Origin: an uncultured Saprospiraceae bacterium
Lineage (GTDB): Bacteria; Bacteroidota; Bacteroidia; Chitinophagales; Saprospiraceae
Reading direction: 5' to 3'
Assembly: GCA_938015435.1 (NCBI GenBank)
Contig: CALLPN010000017.1
Location: forward strand, 1 to 64,000
Length of the DNA: 64,000 nt
Below are positions 1-10,549 of the stretch, piece after piece. Positions within the stretch are counted from its first letter, which is position 1. Each line of letters begins with the position of its first letter. Under the pieces are notes generated by a model, which worked only from the letters and a program-made list of their open reading frames with translations, was not told the DNA's origin and made no database searches. The translations under genes were made by a program, and so were the position numbers.

Positions 1-2967
1 GCTAGAATATCAGATTCCAAGATCAATGGACAATTGAGCATAGATGATGCAAATATTAAATTATCATACGACGGTATAATCTCCTTTATTGATGGACAAG
101 CGATTTATAATTTTGTAGCTGATTTTGATACCGTTAATTTACAAGCCTTAGGGTTCTATGACAAGGAAGTAAGTCTAAGTGGAAAGGTATTTTCTGATTT
201 TAAATTGCCATTGCGTCAAGGGTCAGACGGGTTTGTTGATGTTTATCAATTAAGGATATCTAATCCTGATGAAAGTTTTTTTGAGGATTCACTCCAATTG
301 ATGGCGGCTAAGCGATCAGACTCCACTTTTATAGATGTAAGAAGCAATTTTATGAGTTTTGATATTGATGGTCAGTATGGAGTCCGAGATTTACCTAGCG
401 CTTTTATGTCGTTTGCCAAGCATCATATGTTTCGCGATACAGTAGAGGAAGCGACTAATCTATTAAGTCAATCTGCAAGGATTAAAGGGCAACTGAAGAC
501 ACTATTGCCAATAGATGTGCTTATGGTAGATAAGTTAGTGCAAGCACGTAATATAAGTTTGGATATGGATTTCAATTTTGTAAATCATGTCGCAAGAGGT
601 AGTATGGTTGCCGATAGTTTATACTACGATCGCTATTTTTCGGAGCGAATGACATTGGACCTTAGTTCAGATTTAGATTTATTATCTATTGATGTACTAG
701 GAAAAAATAATCTTGCTAGTGGAATAGACGTGCCGATATTCATGTTGGAGAATGAAGTTCGTAATCGTAAATTATATTCTAAAATTTTAGCTAAAGATAA
801 TGATGCTTTACCGAAATTAAAATTTAGTACTAAGCTAGAAAGTGTGGATAATGCCTTACAGCTTTCTTTTAAGGATAGTCTTGTACTCAATAGGAAAGAT
901 TGGCTAATAAATAAAGATAATCTTATTACACTTTCTGATGGTAAGATTAATATCAACGAACTCTCATTGACAGACCAGGATGAATATTTGAAAATTTATA
1001 GTACCGATAATTTAGGGAATAATTTGGCCGTCGACTTTAATAATTTTAATATTGGACAATTCACAAGCTTGTTAACTAGTGCACCTTCTAAGTTGAGTGG
1101 TAATATAGATGGAAAAATAGAGATAAGAGATATTACCCACGATATGTATTACCTAATCAATGCAGTGGTAGCTGATATCGTTTATGATTCTACTTCTGTG
1201 GGGGCGCTGACTATCAATGCTAAGGATAACCCCGCGACTAACATAGTTTCAGCGGATGTAAGACTCAAGGGCCCACAAAATGACCTCACTGGTAAGGGGA
1301 CATATAATACGGCTTCTACCGCAACGGATTTTCAGTTAAACATAGATAATTTCCAACTTAGATTACTAGATCCTTTTTTGTCTGAAATCATGAAGGATAG
1401 TAAAGGGGCACTTTCAGGCAGAGCTACACTCAAAGGGAATATAAATGAACCATTGATAGATGGATCGGCTACTCTGGATAAAGCGATAACTACTATTGTA
1501 GTAAATAATGCAAGGTACGCAATCGATAAGCATACGTTTAAGTTTAATAATGATGCGATAGATATTGGAGTATTAGATTTATATGATGCCAATAATAACG
1601 CAGCTACAGTTTCAGGTAAGATCTATCACAATTTTCTTGATGATCTAAGACTTGATCTATTAGTTGATACGGATAAGTTTGTTTTCCTCAATACCACAAA
1701 AGATGATAATCCCATTTTTTATGGGAAGCTTGTACTAGATGCGAGTGGAAGTATAATAGGTCCTATCTCATTGCTTGATGTTAATCTCAAAGCACGAACT
1801 CTAACGAATACTTTGGTAACGCTTTCGCCATTATCAGGAAGTGAGTTTGCGATTGAAGAAGGATTCATTACTTATGGTAAACCTGATGAGTTTGAAGATC
1901 AGACTTCTGAGTATTTACTAAAGTTGGCTAGAGCGTTTCCATTTAAGGTCAACTTACTTCTGGATGCTACCGATGAAGCTACGATTAATTTTGTTTTAGA
2001 TCCGATTACAGGTGATCGCATTGAAGCAAAAGGAAAAGGAGACTTGAGGATAAAACTTAATCCTGATGGTCAACAAGAGATATATGGAACTTATACCGTC
2101 GACGATGGATCATATAAATTTTCCTATGGTGATTTTGTATCTAAAAAATTTACAATCAAGCCTGGAGGAAGTATCAAATTTAATGGAGATCCTCTAGGAG
2201 CAACGCTAGACATAGATGCCATATACAATGTATATACTACCACTTACGAACTAATAAGTAATGAAGTATCCATTGACGAAAGTGAGATTGCTACTGCTCA
2301 AAAAAGGACTAATGTTGAGGTGTATCTCAGCTTAGATGGTAGTCTAAGTGCGCCCAAAATTAAACTAGATATACAAGTGCCTGACCTAGAGGGAAGTTCA
2401 CTCGTATCATCTGTAAATCAAAAACTTAATGAATTGCGTAATGATCCTAATGAGTTAAATAGTCAAGTGTTTGGATTGTTGATATTTAACGGGTTTATTT
2501 CATCGAATAGTGCTTCTACAGGATTTGGTAGCATAGGTAATAATATTGCGTTGAGTAGTGTAAGTAACCTGATTAGTAGTCAACTCAATAAGTTTGCAGA
2601 TAAGGTGATAAAAGGGGTAGACGTCAATGTTAATGTTAACTCATATGAATCGAATTATGCCAATGGTGGTGATGGAGGTAATGTAACAGAGATAGGATTA
2701 GAGGTAAGTAAGAAGTTATTTAATGATCGACTTAAGATTACTGCAGGCGGTAATTTGGATTTGTCTGAGAATAGTGGAGCGGAATCTTACTCGTCGTTTA
2801 TAGGTGATTTTGTATTAGAATATAAGCTCACGGATAATGGAAATTATAGAGTCCGAGTTTTTTCTAAAAGCAATTTTGATCGTATTGCTAATGAAAACAC
2901 TAATAAGAATGGAGTGAGTTTATTTTTCAATAAATCATTTGACTCTAAGACAGATACTAAGAAATAA
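1..2967 (+). CDS. tamB: TamB-like translocation/assembly module protein (DUF490), 5'-truncated by window edge
   Basis: Frame is open from base 1 (the track start at 34 is an internal TTG). Long beta-repeat protein with C-terminal DUF490-like region (GDLRIKLNPDGQQEIYGTYTVDDGSYKFSYGDFVSKKFTIKPGGSIKFNGDP); adjacent Omp85 protein. Confidence 0.88.
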   Translation, partial: ARISDSKINGQLSIDDANIKLSYDGIISFIDGQAIYNFVADFDTVNLQALGFYDKEVSLSGKVFSDFKLPLRQGSDGFVDVYQLRISNPDESFFEDSLQLMAAKRSDSTFIDVRSNFMSFDIDGQYGVRDLPSAFMSFAKHHMFRDTVEEATNLLSQSARIKGQLKTLLPIDVLMVDKLVQARNISLDMDFNFVNHVARGSMVADSLYYDRYFSERMTLDLSSDLDLLSIDVLGKNNLASGIDVPIFMLENEVRNRKLYSKILAKDNDALPKLKFSTKLESVDNALQLSFKDSLVLNRKDWLINKDNLITLSDGKININELSLTDQDEYLKIYSTDNLGNNLAVDFNNFNIGQFTSLLTSAPSKLSGNIDGKIEIRDITHDMYYLINAVVADIVYDSTSVGALTINAKDNPATNIVSADVRLKGPQNDLTGKGTYNTASTATDFQLNIDNFQLRLLDPFLSEIMKDSKGALSGRATLKGNINEPLIDGSATLDKAITTIVVNNARYAIDKHTFKFNNDAIDIGVLDLYDANNNAATVSGKIYHNFLDDLRLDLLVDTDKFVFLNTTKDDNPIFYGKLVLDASGSIIGPISLLDVNLKARTLTNTLVTLSPLSGSEFAIEEGFITYGKPDEFEDQTSEYLLKLARAFPFKVNLLLDATDEATINFVLDPITGDRIEAKGKGDLRIKLNPDGQQEIYGTYTVDDGSYKFSYGDFVSKKFTIKPGGSIKFNGDPLGATLDIDAIYNVYTTTYELISNEVSIDESEIATAQKRTNVEVYLSLDGSLSAPKIKLDIQVPDLEGSSLVSSVNQKLNELRNDPNELNSQVFGLLIFNGFISSNSASTGFGSIGNNIALSSVSNLISSQLNKFADKVIKGVDVNVNVNSYESNYANGGDGGNVTEIGLEVSKKLFNDRLKITAGGNLDLSENSGAESYSSFIGDFVLEYKLTDNGNYRVRVFSKSNFDRIANENTNKNGVSLFFNKSFDSKTDTKK

Positions 2968-2968
2968 T

Positions 2969-5263
2969 ATGCTGAACTACTTTGTAAAATTTTTCTGTTT
3001 ATTGTCCATCTGTATGATGAGTCTCTCTAGTTGTAGTCTTACCAAAAGGATTGCAGATCAGGATCTTGTATATATGGGTGCCGAACTAGAAGTTTTGGAT
3101 AGAGAGAATGCATCTACAGTAGAGCAGTTTGACTTTACGATCAACAAAATACCTCAAAGTGGTACTAACACAGGACTAGGAAATATCTATACAGGATTAT
3201 ACAATATCTATGAATCCGCATCGGATAAGAAATTTAAAAATTGGGTTAAATACAAACTTGGGGAAGAACCGGTCATCTTCGAATCCACTATGCTTAATTC
3301 TACAGAAGCTAAGCTGAGCTATTATCTTAATGGAAAGGGATATTTCAATCATACCGTTGATTGCGATAGTACTAGGGATGGTCGTAAAGTGAGTATGCTT
3401 TGTAAAGTGTCTTTGAGTAGTAGATACACTATCGATAGTATCATTTTTCCTACAGATTCAACATATGCTGCTCTTGAGTTAGATGAACGATTAAAGCGTG
3501 CTATTATTAAAGAAGGTCGATATTACGATAGAGATCGCTTAGATTTTGAAAGAACAAGATTATCTACTATAGCCGGAAATATGGGCTTTGCTGAGTTTGG
3601 TGCAGATAATATATATTACTATGTAGATACAACCGGTGCTAATCATACAGTAGATATTTACACTCAGGTCATAACGCCTACTGACTCTACATCCCATACG
3701 AGATATACACTAAAGCAAATTAATATTTATCCTAACTACACACTAGATAGGGAGAATGTAGGGGGTTTGGAGCAGGAAGAAATAGGCAATGGAGTACTAA
3801 TACATGAGTTTGATCATTATTTAAATCACGATCTTCTCAAAAGATTAATACTACAGAAAACGGATACGTTTTATAATCGAAATCTAGAACAAAAGTCAGT
3901 CAATAGATTACTAGATTTGGGTTTATTTAGATTTATCAATGTAAATAACGAAGCATCAGGAACTGGGCAGAACGGAAGTATCATTCAGAATATATACCTC
4001 ACTCCAGAAAAGATGCAAAGTGTATCAGGAGAGTTAGAGGTCAATAACAGGTCAGGTAATTTCTTCGGATTAGGGGCCAGTACAAGTTATGGGCATAAAA
4101 ATATTTTTGGACATGCAGAGCAACTTAAGCTTTCTCTCGGTGGACAAGTCGAGGCACAATTTGGAGATGAGTTGAGTTTTATTAACAGTGCAGATGTCAA
4201 TGTGTCTGGAGAATTAAACTTTCCAAGGTTTATAGTCCCTTTTGTCAATATTCGTGAGAGTCGTAATTATATTCCTCGAACGATTATCAACTCTAGTTAT
4301 AGATTCCAAAGGAGAATACAATATTATACATTCCAATTAACCTCAGCTAAATACGGATATCGATGGAAAGAAACAGCTCGTAAGACTCATGAATTTTTTC
4401 CGCTTATTTTGGATCAGGTACGTGTTACTAATAAGACTACGGAATTTCAATTATTGTTAGATGATAATCCAAGGCTGGCTAGTTCATTCGAGAATGTATT
4501 TATAGCAGGGCTGCAATATAATTTTAGTTATTCAGATCAAGCTGGACGAGGGGATAGAAATTATGATTACTTCCGTGCCGAACTAGAGACAGGTGGTAAT
4601 CTGATAGGCTTGATTGCAGGTAGTGATTCAGATGACCCAATTCAATTTGCAAATACTACAATAGCCCAATTTACTAAGCTTACTTTAGATTATCGACACT
4701 ATTTTCCAGCTGGACAAACAGACTTTGCCACTAGAATAATTCTTGGCGGAGGATTAGCTTACGGTAATAGTAAAGAGCTTCCTTATGTAGAGCAATTCGT
4801 AGTGGGTGGCTCAAGTAGCTTAAGGGCTTTTAGATTGAGAGGGATTGGTCCAGGAAGTTTCGCTACTGATCTATCACTTATTGATGCCTTCCAACAACAG
4901 TTTGTAGACCAGACTGGAGATATGAAAATTGAAATCAACATAGAATGGAGGTTTCCTCTTTTTAGATATCTCAAAGGAGCATTATTTACAGACGCTGGAA
5001 ATATTTGGTTGATCAATAATGATGATATTCCTGAAGGAAACTTTGCAACTAATACATTTTATAAAGAAATCGGTATCGGAGTCGGATTAGGATTTAGGCT
5101 AGACTTCGATTTCTTTTTGATTAGGATGGATATGTCATTTCCTATACGATCACCTAAGTATCAAGAAGGTTTCGATTGGAGGTTTAGTGAATTTGATCTT
5201 AGTGACTCTAGCTGGCGTAACGATAATCTAAGGTATAATCTTGGTATAGGCTATCCTTTCTAA
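2969..5263 (+). CDS. tamL: Omp85/BamA-family outer membrane lipoprotein (TamL-like)
   Basis: ATG at 2969, one base after the tamB stop; lipoprotein signal (LSICMMSLSSCSLTKR); C-terminal surface-antigen barrel (FVVGGSSSLRAFRLRGIGPGSF; YNLGIGYPF end). Confidence 0.87.
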   Translation: MLNYFVKFFCLLSICMMSLSSCSLTKRIADQDLVYMGAELEVLDRENASTVEQFDFTINKIPQSGTNTGLGNIYTGLYNIYESASDKKFKNWVKYKLGEEPVIFESTMLNSTEAKLSYYLNGKGYFNHTVDCDSTRDGRKVSMLCKVSLSSRYTIDSIIFPTDSTYAALELDERLKRAIIKEGRYYDRDRLDFERTRLSTIAGNMGFAEFGADNIYYYVDTTGANHTVDIYTQVITPTDSTSHTRYTLKQINIYPNYTLDRENVGGLEQEEIGNGVLIHEFDHYLNHDLLKRLILQKTDTFYNRNLEQKSVNRLLDLGLFRFINVNNEASGTGQNGSIIQNIYLTPEKMQSVSGELEVNNRSGNFFGLGASTSYGHKNIFGHAEQLKLSLGGQVEAQFGDELSFINSADVNVSGELNFPRFIVPFVNIRESRNYIPRTIINSSYRFQRRIQYYTFQLTSAKYGYRWKETARKTHEFFPLILDQVRVTNKTTEFQLLLDDNPRLASSFENVFIAGLQYNFSYSDQAGRGDRNYDYFRAELETGGNLIGLIAGSDSDDPIQFANTTIAQFTKLTLDYRHYFPAGQTDFATRIILGGGLAYGNSKELPYVEQFVVGGSSSLRAFRLRGIGPGSFATDLSLIDAFQQQFVDQTGDMKIEINIEWRFPLFRYLKGALFTDAGNIWLINNDDIPEGNFATNTFYKEIGIGVGLGFRLDFDFFLIRMDMSFPIRSPKYQEGFDWRFSEFDLSDSSWRNDNLRYNLGIGYPF

Positions 5264-5346
5264 TGTCAAAGATTTTAGCAGATAATGTCAATGAAGTAAA
5301 ATTGAAATTTATAAAGAATTGGTGTGGATCTCTGAGCGTTATTTTC

Positions 5347-5676
5347 CTAACTCAATAAGCTACTAAGTACACCGCTCGTAATACTTACTACTGCCGCAAG
5401 TATGAGGGACCACCAAAAATTCTTGATCTTAAGTCCCGCTACAAACCAATCTGCTACTTGTATTAAAATCGCATTTAGTAACCATGTAAATATACTCAGT
5501 GAGAATATTCCAAGTGTCACTATTCGTAATACATTGCCTAGCGTATAGTCAAGTATTCCTACCACAATAGCCACCAGTATGCACTGGAAGAAATTCTGAA
5601 TTGTAACTCCTGAAAGTACCTTTGCTCCAATGAAAAATGCTGCTGCTGTAATTAGTATATTGATAATAGTATCCAT
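5347..5676 (-). CDS. Small 4-TM phage-holin-family-like membrane protein
   Basis: 109 aa, several hydrophobic segments; resembles the PF04020-type membrane family. Confidence 0.55.
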   Translation of the reverse strand: MDTIINILITAAAFFIGAKVLSGVTIQNFFQCILVAIVVGILDYTLGNVLRIVTLGIFSLSIFTWLLNAILIQVADWFVAGLKIKNFWWSLILAAVVSITSGVLSSLLS

Positions 5677-5979
5677 AATTAGTATTGGTTTTTAGTTGAT
5701 TGGAATGAAAATCACTCAATCCAGTAATGTAGTAAAGTGTATATACTTAGGCCATGAGTATTAAGCTAAATACTGCTTTACTAACAATTACATTTTACTT
5801 ATCGAACAATATATACTTAAATTAGGTAAGGTTTGTACTAGTGATGAAGTAAATAATTTTATCAATTAAAATTGACAATCACTAATAAATAGAAATATTG
5901 GTTGAAAAAGAGAGTTTATCTTTTTGATGGTCAACAAATTTACTATTTGATTTATTAACAAATTAAATGTCAAGAATAT

Positions 5980-6369
5980 ATGAATATTATAATAGAAGCA
6001 CCATTCGAAATTACTGCCGCTAAAGATGAATACTTGAAAAGTACATTGGCAGAATTAATTAATTATTTAGGTAGTATTACTCAGATAAATTTATTCTTTA
6101 AGATAGGTGAAGGAACTGGAGAACAAAGTGTGTTGGCGGAGATTCGTGTAAGGATTCCAGGTAAAGACATTTTTGTTGAGAATAGAGGAGTAAATGACAT
6201 TGTAGCTTTCGAAAAAGCCTTCGAAGCAGTGAAGCGACAGGTGAAAAAGAAGAATGATAAGAACAATGATCATCGATCTGATGTCAAGGAGTTGAATGAT
6301 TTAGTGAATGACAACGTCTCAGATTTCAAAATAATATCTCCACTCTTAGATCAACCTTTTAGTAAATAG
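5980..6369 (+). CDS. HPF/RaiA-like ribosome-associated protein
   Basis: Start MNIIIEAPFEITAAKDEYLKSTLAELINYLGSITQ.. and IFVENRGVNDIVAFEKAFEAVKRQVKKKNDK tail fit the sigma-54-modulation/HPF fold pattern. Confidence 0.6.
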   Translation: MNIIIEAPFEITAAKDEYLKSTLAELINYLGSITQINLFFKIGEGTGEQSVLAEIRVRIPGKDIFVENRGVNDIVAFEKAFEAVKRQVKKKNDKNNDHRSDVKELNDLVNDNVSDFKIISPLLDQPFSK

Positions 6370-6451
6370 AGGAAGGAAATAACAAAGCTCAAAGTATAAT
6401 TTTGATTCTGTCGAAGTGTACGTATAAACTAATTCTGCAAATAATTTTGAA

Positions 6452-6973
6452 ATGGAAAATTTAAATATTCTAGATAACAAAAAAGTAGAGAATGTAGGTA
6501 AATCGGCCTATGACCTTGTAGCAAGTTCTACAGCTAAGGCTTCTGCCATCGCGGCGGTTCCTATTCCTTTATTGGATATTGGCGGTGTTATTTTTGTTCA
6601 GATGGATATGGTTAAGAAGTTGGCAATGATGTATGATGTAGATCCAGACAATCAACAAAAATTGTTGTTAGTTACTTTTTTAACCTCGATAGGGGGCGCT
6701 TTAGTAAGTGAGGCAGTCAGTTCAATAACTACAGCTACACAGTTAGAGAAGATTCTAAGCGAATCTCTGATAAAAGCAAGTGTAGCGGGTTTGATTACCA
6801 CTATTACTGGTGAAGTATATCAATTGCATTTTGAAAAAGGTGGAAGTTTAAACGACATTAATCTTGACAACTATATACATTATGTACGGGAGCAAATACA
6901 ATCAGATAGAATATCAGCGGAAGTGCTGGGAGCTAAAGCAATCGATTCCGTACTCGGTAAATTTGGTATGTAA
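6452..6973 (+). CDS. DUF697-like (YcjF-type) membrane-associated protein
   Basis: AIPIPLLDIGGVIFVQMDMVKKLAMMYDVD pattern typical of DUF697. Confidence 0.6.
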   Translation: MENLNILDNKKVENVGKSAYDLVASSTAKASAIAAVPIPLLDIGGVIFVQMDMVKKLAMMYDVDPDNQQKLLLVTFLTSIGGALVSEAVSSITTATQLEKILSESLIKASVAGLITTITGEVYQLHFEKGGSLNDINLDNYIHYVREQIQSDRISAEVLGAKAIDSVLGKFGM

Positions 6974-7026
6974 AAGCACATCATAATTATGTATTATACG
7001 GTCATCAATCTGATGAAAAAATAGAC

Positions 7027-7068
7027 AAAAAAAGCCTGCCATTCTTAATTGAATAGCAGGCTTTTTTT
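7027..7068 (+). terminator. Rho-independent terminator
   Basis: AAAAAAAGCCTGC-CATTC...GAATAGCAGGCTTTTTTT inverted repeat with T-tract, downstream of 6973 stop. Confidence 0.85.
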
Positions 7069-7384
7069 GTCATTACTTTTATATCATAGTACTTAAGTTT
7101 TAAGTCCCTTTCGTTAGGGAGGAGATAGCTTATTCAATACAGCAGGGTATAGTTATAAAGAATGATATTAAGGCTATACTTTTTTTATGGAAGATGTGAA
7201 ATTAATTATCGGAGCGGAAGCAATAGATTTTATTCCGGTTTCAATGATCTGTTTTATATAGGAGATAGTATTTAGCCGCTAAATATACTTCTAAAACAGT
7301 CTTTTATTTAATCATTAATAATTAATAATTCAAATTTTACGTATGGCTTACATATTTCGATTAAATAGTAGTAATCGATATCTT

Positions 7385-8275
7385 TTAAGATTTCACTTTT
7401 TTTAGTTCAGGAGTATTTGTTTGAAGTGGTGCGTTTTGATAGTTCTTTATCTCAATGATATCCCCAGGAAGATTTACACCTGCTTTCTCAAGGGTATTGA
7501 GTGCTCTTTTCATAGCTTGTGATTGTATCTCTGCACCGCTATGTTTCTTGTCAAAAGTATCGACCCAATATTGAACATCGATATTGATAGTGCTGGGGCC
7601 TAGATTTTTGATCAATGTCTTAGCTAATTTATCTTCTTTTAAAACTCCAGGAACAGTATTTACAGCATCCAAAATTATTTTTCTAGCATTATCTATATCA
7701 GTACCATAATCAAGTCCAATGCTAAAGCTTCTTCTCAGAAATCCATCTATTGTATAGTTAAAAAGTGGATTTTTTATGATCTGCCCATTGGGTACATATA
7801 CATCTTTACCATCAAAGGTTTTAATGTGTGTATCTCTGAGACTCATTTCTGTGATGGTACCTTCTACACTTCCGGTCATTACAGTATCACCTATACGAAA
7901 TGGGCGATTGAAAGCCATAATAACTCCTGCTAAGAAATTTTCAGCAATATCTTTGAATGCAAATCCGATAACTACTGAAGAGACTGTAGCCGCACCAAGC
8001 ATACTACTAGCTATGCCTGATTGGCCTATGATATAAAGGAAGAGCAGGAGGCCAAAAATAATATTTATGATTCTAAAAATGCTATCTATAAATCCAATCA
8101 GAAGTTTGTCTTCAGCTTTGGTAAGCATAAATTTGACAGATCGCTTTCTTATATATCTTAACAATAATAGTAGCACAACCACTATAATTATAGCTAATGT
8201 TATTTTTGGGATGATAGCTATTATACTATCGTAGTAACTTGCGATTTGAGCTTCGAGATCATTGATAATTTCCAT
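7385..8275 (-). CDS. MscS-family mechanosensitive ion channel
   Basis: 296 aa; ..VVIGFAFKDIAENFLAGVIMAFNRPFRIGDTVMTGSVEGTITEMSLRDTHIKTFDGKDVYVPNGQIIKNPLFNYT. Confidence 0.9.
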   Translation of the reverse strand: MEIINDLEAQIASYYDSIIAIIPKITLAIIIVVVLLLLLRYIRKRSVKFMLTKAEDKLLIGFIDSIFRIINIIFGLLLFLYIIGQSGIASSMLGAATVSSVVIGFAFKDIAENFLAGVIMAFNRPFRIGDTVMTGSVEGTITEMSLRDTHIKTFDGKDVYVPNGQIIKNPLFNYTIDGFLRRSFSIGLDYGTDIDNARKIILDAVNTVPGVLKEDKLAKTLIKNLGPSTINIDVQYWVDTFDKKHSGAEIQSQAMKRALNTLEKAGVNLPGDIIEIKNYQNAPLQTNTPELKKVKS

Positions 8276-8368
8276 TATCTAGTTGTTTTATCGTGAAAAG
8301 TAAGTATGCAATAAAGCCTCATTCGGTACAGTTCCAAATGTCAAAAGCTTCTTTAATATATATAAAAC

Positions 8369-8893
8369 TTATTTTTTGTCTTTGAGAGACACACCGTCTA
8401 CTACGAATGAAATTCCATGTTGACCTTGTGTAGTTATCATTACCGCTTGGAAAATTGGCTTGGTGTTTTTGTTTGCGCCCCATGTGACTATAAAGTTGGC
8501 TCCAGATCCACCGCTAGCATCACTGCGATCAATAACATAATCTATAGACTGCATTGGTCTCAATAGGAGAGTTCGGTCTAGATAAGATCGTACCAGTTCG
8601 CCGTTAGTATTATAATAGTCGATAGAGCTGATATATGTCGTATCATTCAAACTAGTATTGCGAATACTTAAAGTAGCTGTAAGTAAGATGGAACTTAATT
8701 TAGACTCTGCATATATATCTGAGTAGATAGGTACATAGACCGTATCATGGTATATGAGTGAGATATCGTCTACATACGAAAGGTTAGCGTCTAAGATATC
8801 TTCTCCAGTTGTGTCGAGATTTGGATTTTTTTGGTTGCATGAACTAAGACCGTATATTAACACTATTGCTAATCCAAATATTGATTTTTTCAT
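8369..8893 (-). CDS. DUF3124-like lipoprotein
   Basis: Start moved to MKKSIFGLAIVLIYGLSSCNQK (lipobox); body resembles DUF3124 (VYVPIYSDIY...IRNTSLNDTTYISSIDYYNTNGELVRSYL). Confidence 0.65.
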   Translation of the reverse strand: MKKSIFGLAIVLIYGLSSCNQKNPNLDTTGEDILDANLSYVDDISLIYHDTVYVPIYSDIYAESKLSSILLTATLSIRNTSLNDTTYISSIDYYNTNGELVRSYLDRTLLLRPMQSIDYVIDRSDASGGSGANFIVTWGANKNTKPIFQAVMITTQGQHGISFVVDGVSLKDKK

Positions 8894-9097
8894 GTGTTTG
8901 TTGTTATACTTATGATTTGAAATAGTATTGAAGTGTACCGACACCTTATCGATCAGGTGAATATAAAAACATATTTAGGAATAAGGAACTCAATTGGCAA
9001 ATCCTATCGATGTATATTTTAGTTAACATGGAAACAGTCTTCATAAAGCTTTGTTCTCAACATTTTTAACTCTAATTGAGGTGGCCGCTTATATAAT

Positions 9098-9556
9098 TTA
9101 ATCAACTGTGGCTCTTAATTCTTCTTTAAGTGCGATGAGGTTACTAAGCTCTAATTGGATAGTTGCTTTTTGCTTTTCAAGATTTATCTTAAGGCTAGGA
9201 TGTAACTCTAGTTGAGCAATTACTTGATCGTATTCAGCAATGAGAGCAGTAGCATTTCTATGGATTTCAGTAACAATAGTACTAAATTCATCATTGCTGG
9301 TCGATATTTTAGGATTTATCAATGCTCTATGAAGACTGCTGAGGTAGCTTGTCCTGACTTCTGGATCTCCTCCCATCGCACTTATATGACCTTCCAATAG
9401 TTTGTGCATTTCATCTCTTTCTTCTGAGTATCGCAAACACCATTCTCTAAGAGCTTGATTGGATGTGCTTTTCGCAATTTCAAGATGTTGCTTTTCGGCA
9501 TCGTTTAATCGCATTACCAATTTTTGAAGTGCTGCTGTTATGGTATCGTTATTCAT
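9098..9556 (-). CDS. DUF2383/PA2169-type predicted ferritin-like four-helix protein
   Basis: Start MNNDTITAALQKLVMRLNDAEKQHLEIAKSTSNQALREWCLRYSEERDEMHKLL; matches family architecture. Confidence 0.65.
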   Translation of the reverse strand: MNNDTITAALQKLVMRLNDAEKQHLEIAKSTSNQALREWCLRYSEERDEMHKLLEGHISAMGGDPEVRTSYLSSLHRALINPKISTSNDEFSTIVTEIHRNATALIAEYDQVIAQLELHPSLKINLEKQKATIQLELSNLIALKEELRATVD

Positions 9557-9740
9557 ATTATATCTGATAAGTGAGAAAATAATTATTTCACTTAACGTAC
9601 TTACAAGCGCTTCAAAATGTTCGCAGCTCAAGAAAGCATTACTTATATCTTAGTTTTAGTTTCGCTTTTATATCAGTCTTATTTGATAAGATGATTGTAT
9701 TATTACTTGAAGCTCTAACTTAAATAGTGGTCAATTGAAC

Positions 9741-10262
9741 TCACTCCTCTTCACCATTGGGGTATACGTTTTGGATGAGACTCCAATTAGATTTAACTAA
9801 CGACCCCAATAAATCTATCAGATTGTCCATCGTAGCATAAAGCTCTTTGTTGTTGAGATATTCCTCTTCCTCCCTTTTCAATTCATATAACGTCTTATAT
9901 CCTTCGTAGACTTTAGTCATTTCATTGGTCTGTTGGACAAATGCATCTAGCTGTTGATTGATATATGTATCTATTGGCCCTTGATCGCTTTCAGACACAT
10001 GTAGAGATTCTGCAGGAGTTTCAGATAGCTTCGAGTCTAACATATCTTTTGGGCTAATATTGAAGTAATGACATGTAGCTATAAACTTCTCAACTTTTGG
10101 TTCTACTAATCCAGATTCGTAGCTGGCGATATTATTTCTAGACATATTGAGATAGGATGCTAGTTTACTTTGACTAAGTCCATGTATGCGTCTAAGAAAC
10201 CTAAGATTCAGTCCATAAAAAGTAGGTTTAGGAATATTTTTAGTCTTTTTGGTCTCATTCAT
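9741..10262 (-). CDS. XRE-family HTH transcriptional regulator
   Basis: LRFLRRIHGLSQSKLASYLNMSRNNIASYESGLVEPKVEKFIATCHYFNISPKDML = Cro/C1-type HTH. Confidence 0.85.
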   Translation of the reverse strand: MNETKKTKNIPKPTFYGLNLRFLRRIHGLSQSKLASYLNMSRNNIASYESGLVEPKVEKFIATCHYFNISPKDMLDSKLSETPAESLHVSESDQGPIDTYINQQLDAFVQQTNEMTKVYEGYKTLYELKREEEEYLNNKELYATMDNLIDLLGSLVKSNWSLIQNVYPNGEEE

Positions 10263-10549
10263 ATTGTCAACATTTAAATTTGAATCGATTTAAGAACTAG
10301 GGTTAAAAATGAGTTGTAAGTGCTTGGTTTTCAAGATGAGGCAATTTTTGAAATGCATAGCCTCAGCTTTGGATTGACAAAATGATGAAATATTGCGAAT
10401 TAACGACTTGCAAATGAACTAACAATATGTCTTTAAATCACTTCATTGTCTATTTACTTGACAAAAGAACCATAAAATACTTATTTTGTTAGTAAAATGA
10501 ACAATTGATTGACTTCTTGAGTATTAAAAGTGCTGAAAATATCAATATT

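Noticed and set aside
34-36. Track start codon of first ORF
   Set aside because: It is a TTG inside an open frame continuing to base 1; the gene starts upstream of the window.
633-956. Antisense ORFs throughout (e.g. 633..956, 1332..1592, 25996..26364, 39441..39818, 52975..53511, 63219..63458)
   Set aside because: Fully contained antisense to confident CDSs, low-complexity composition, no family features.
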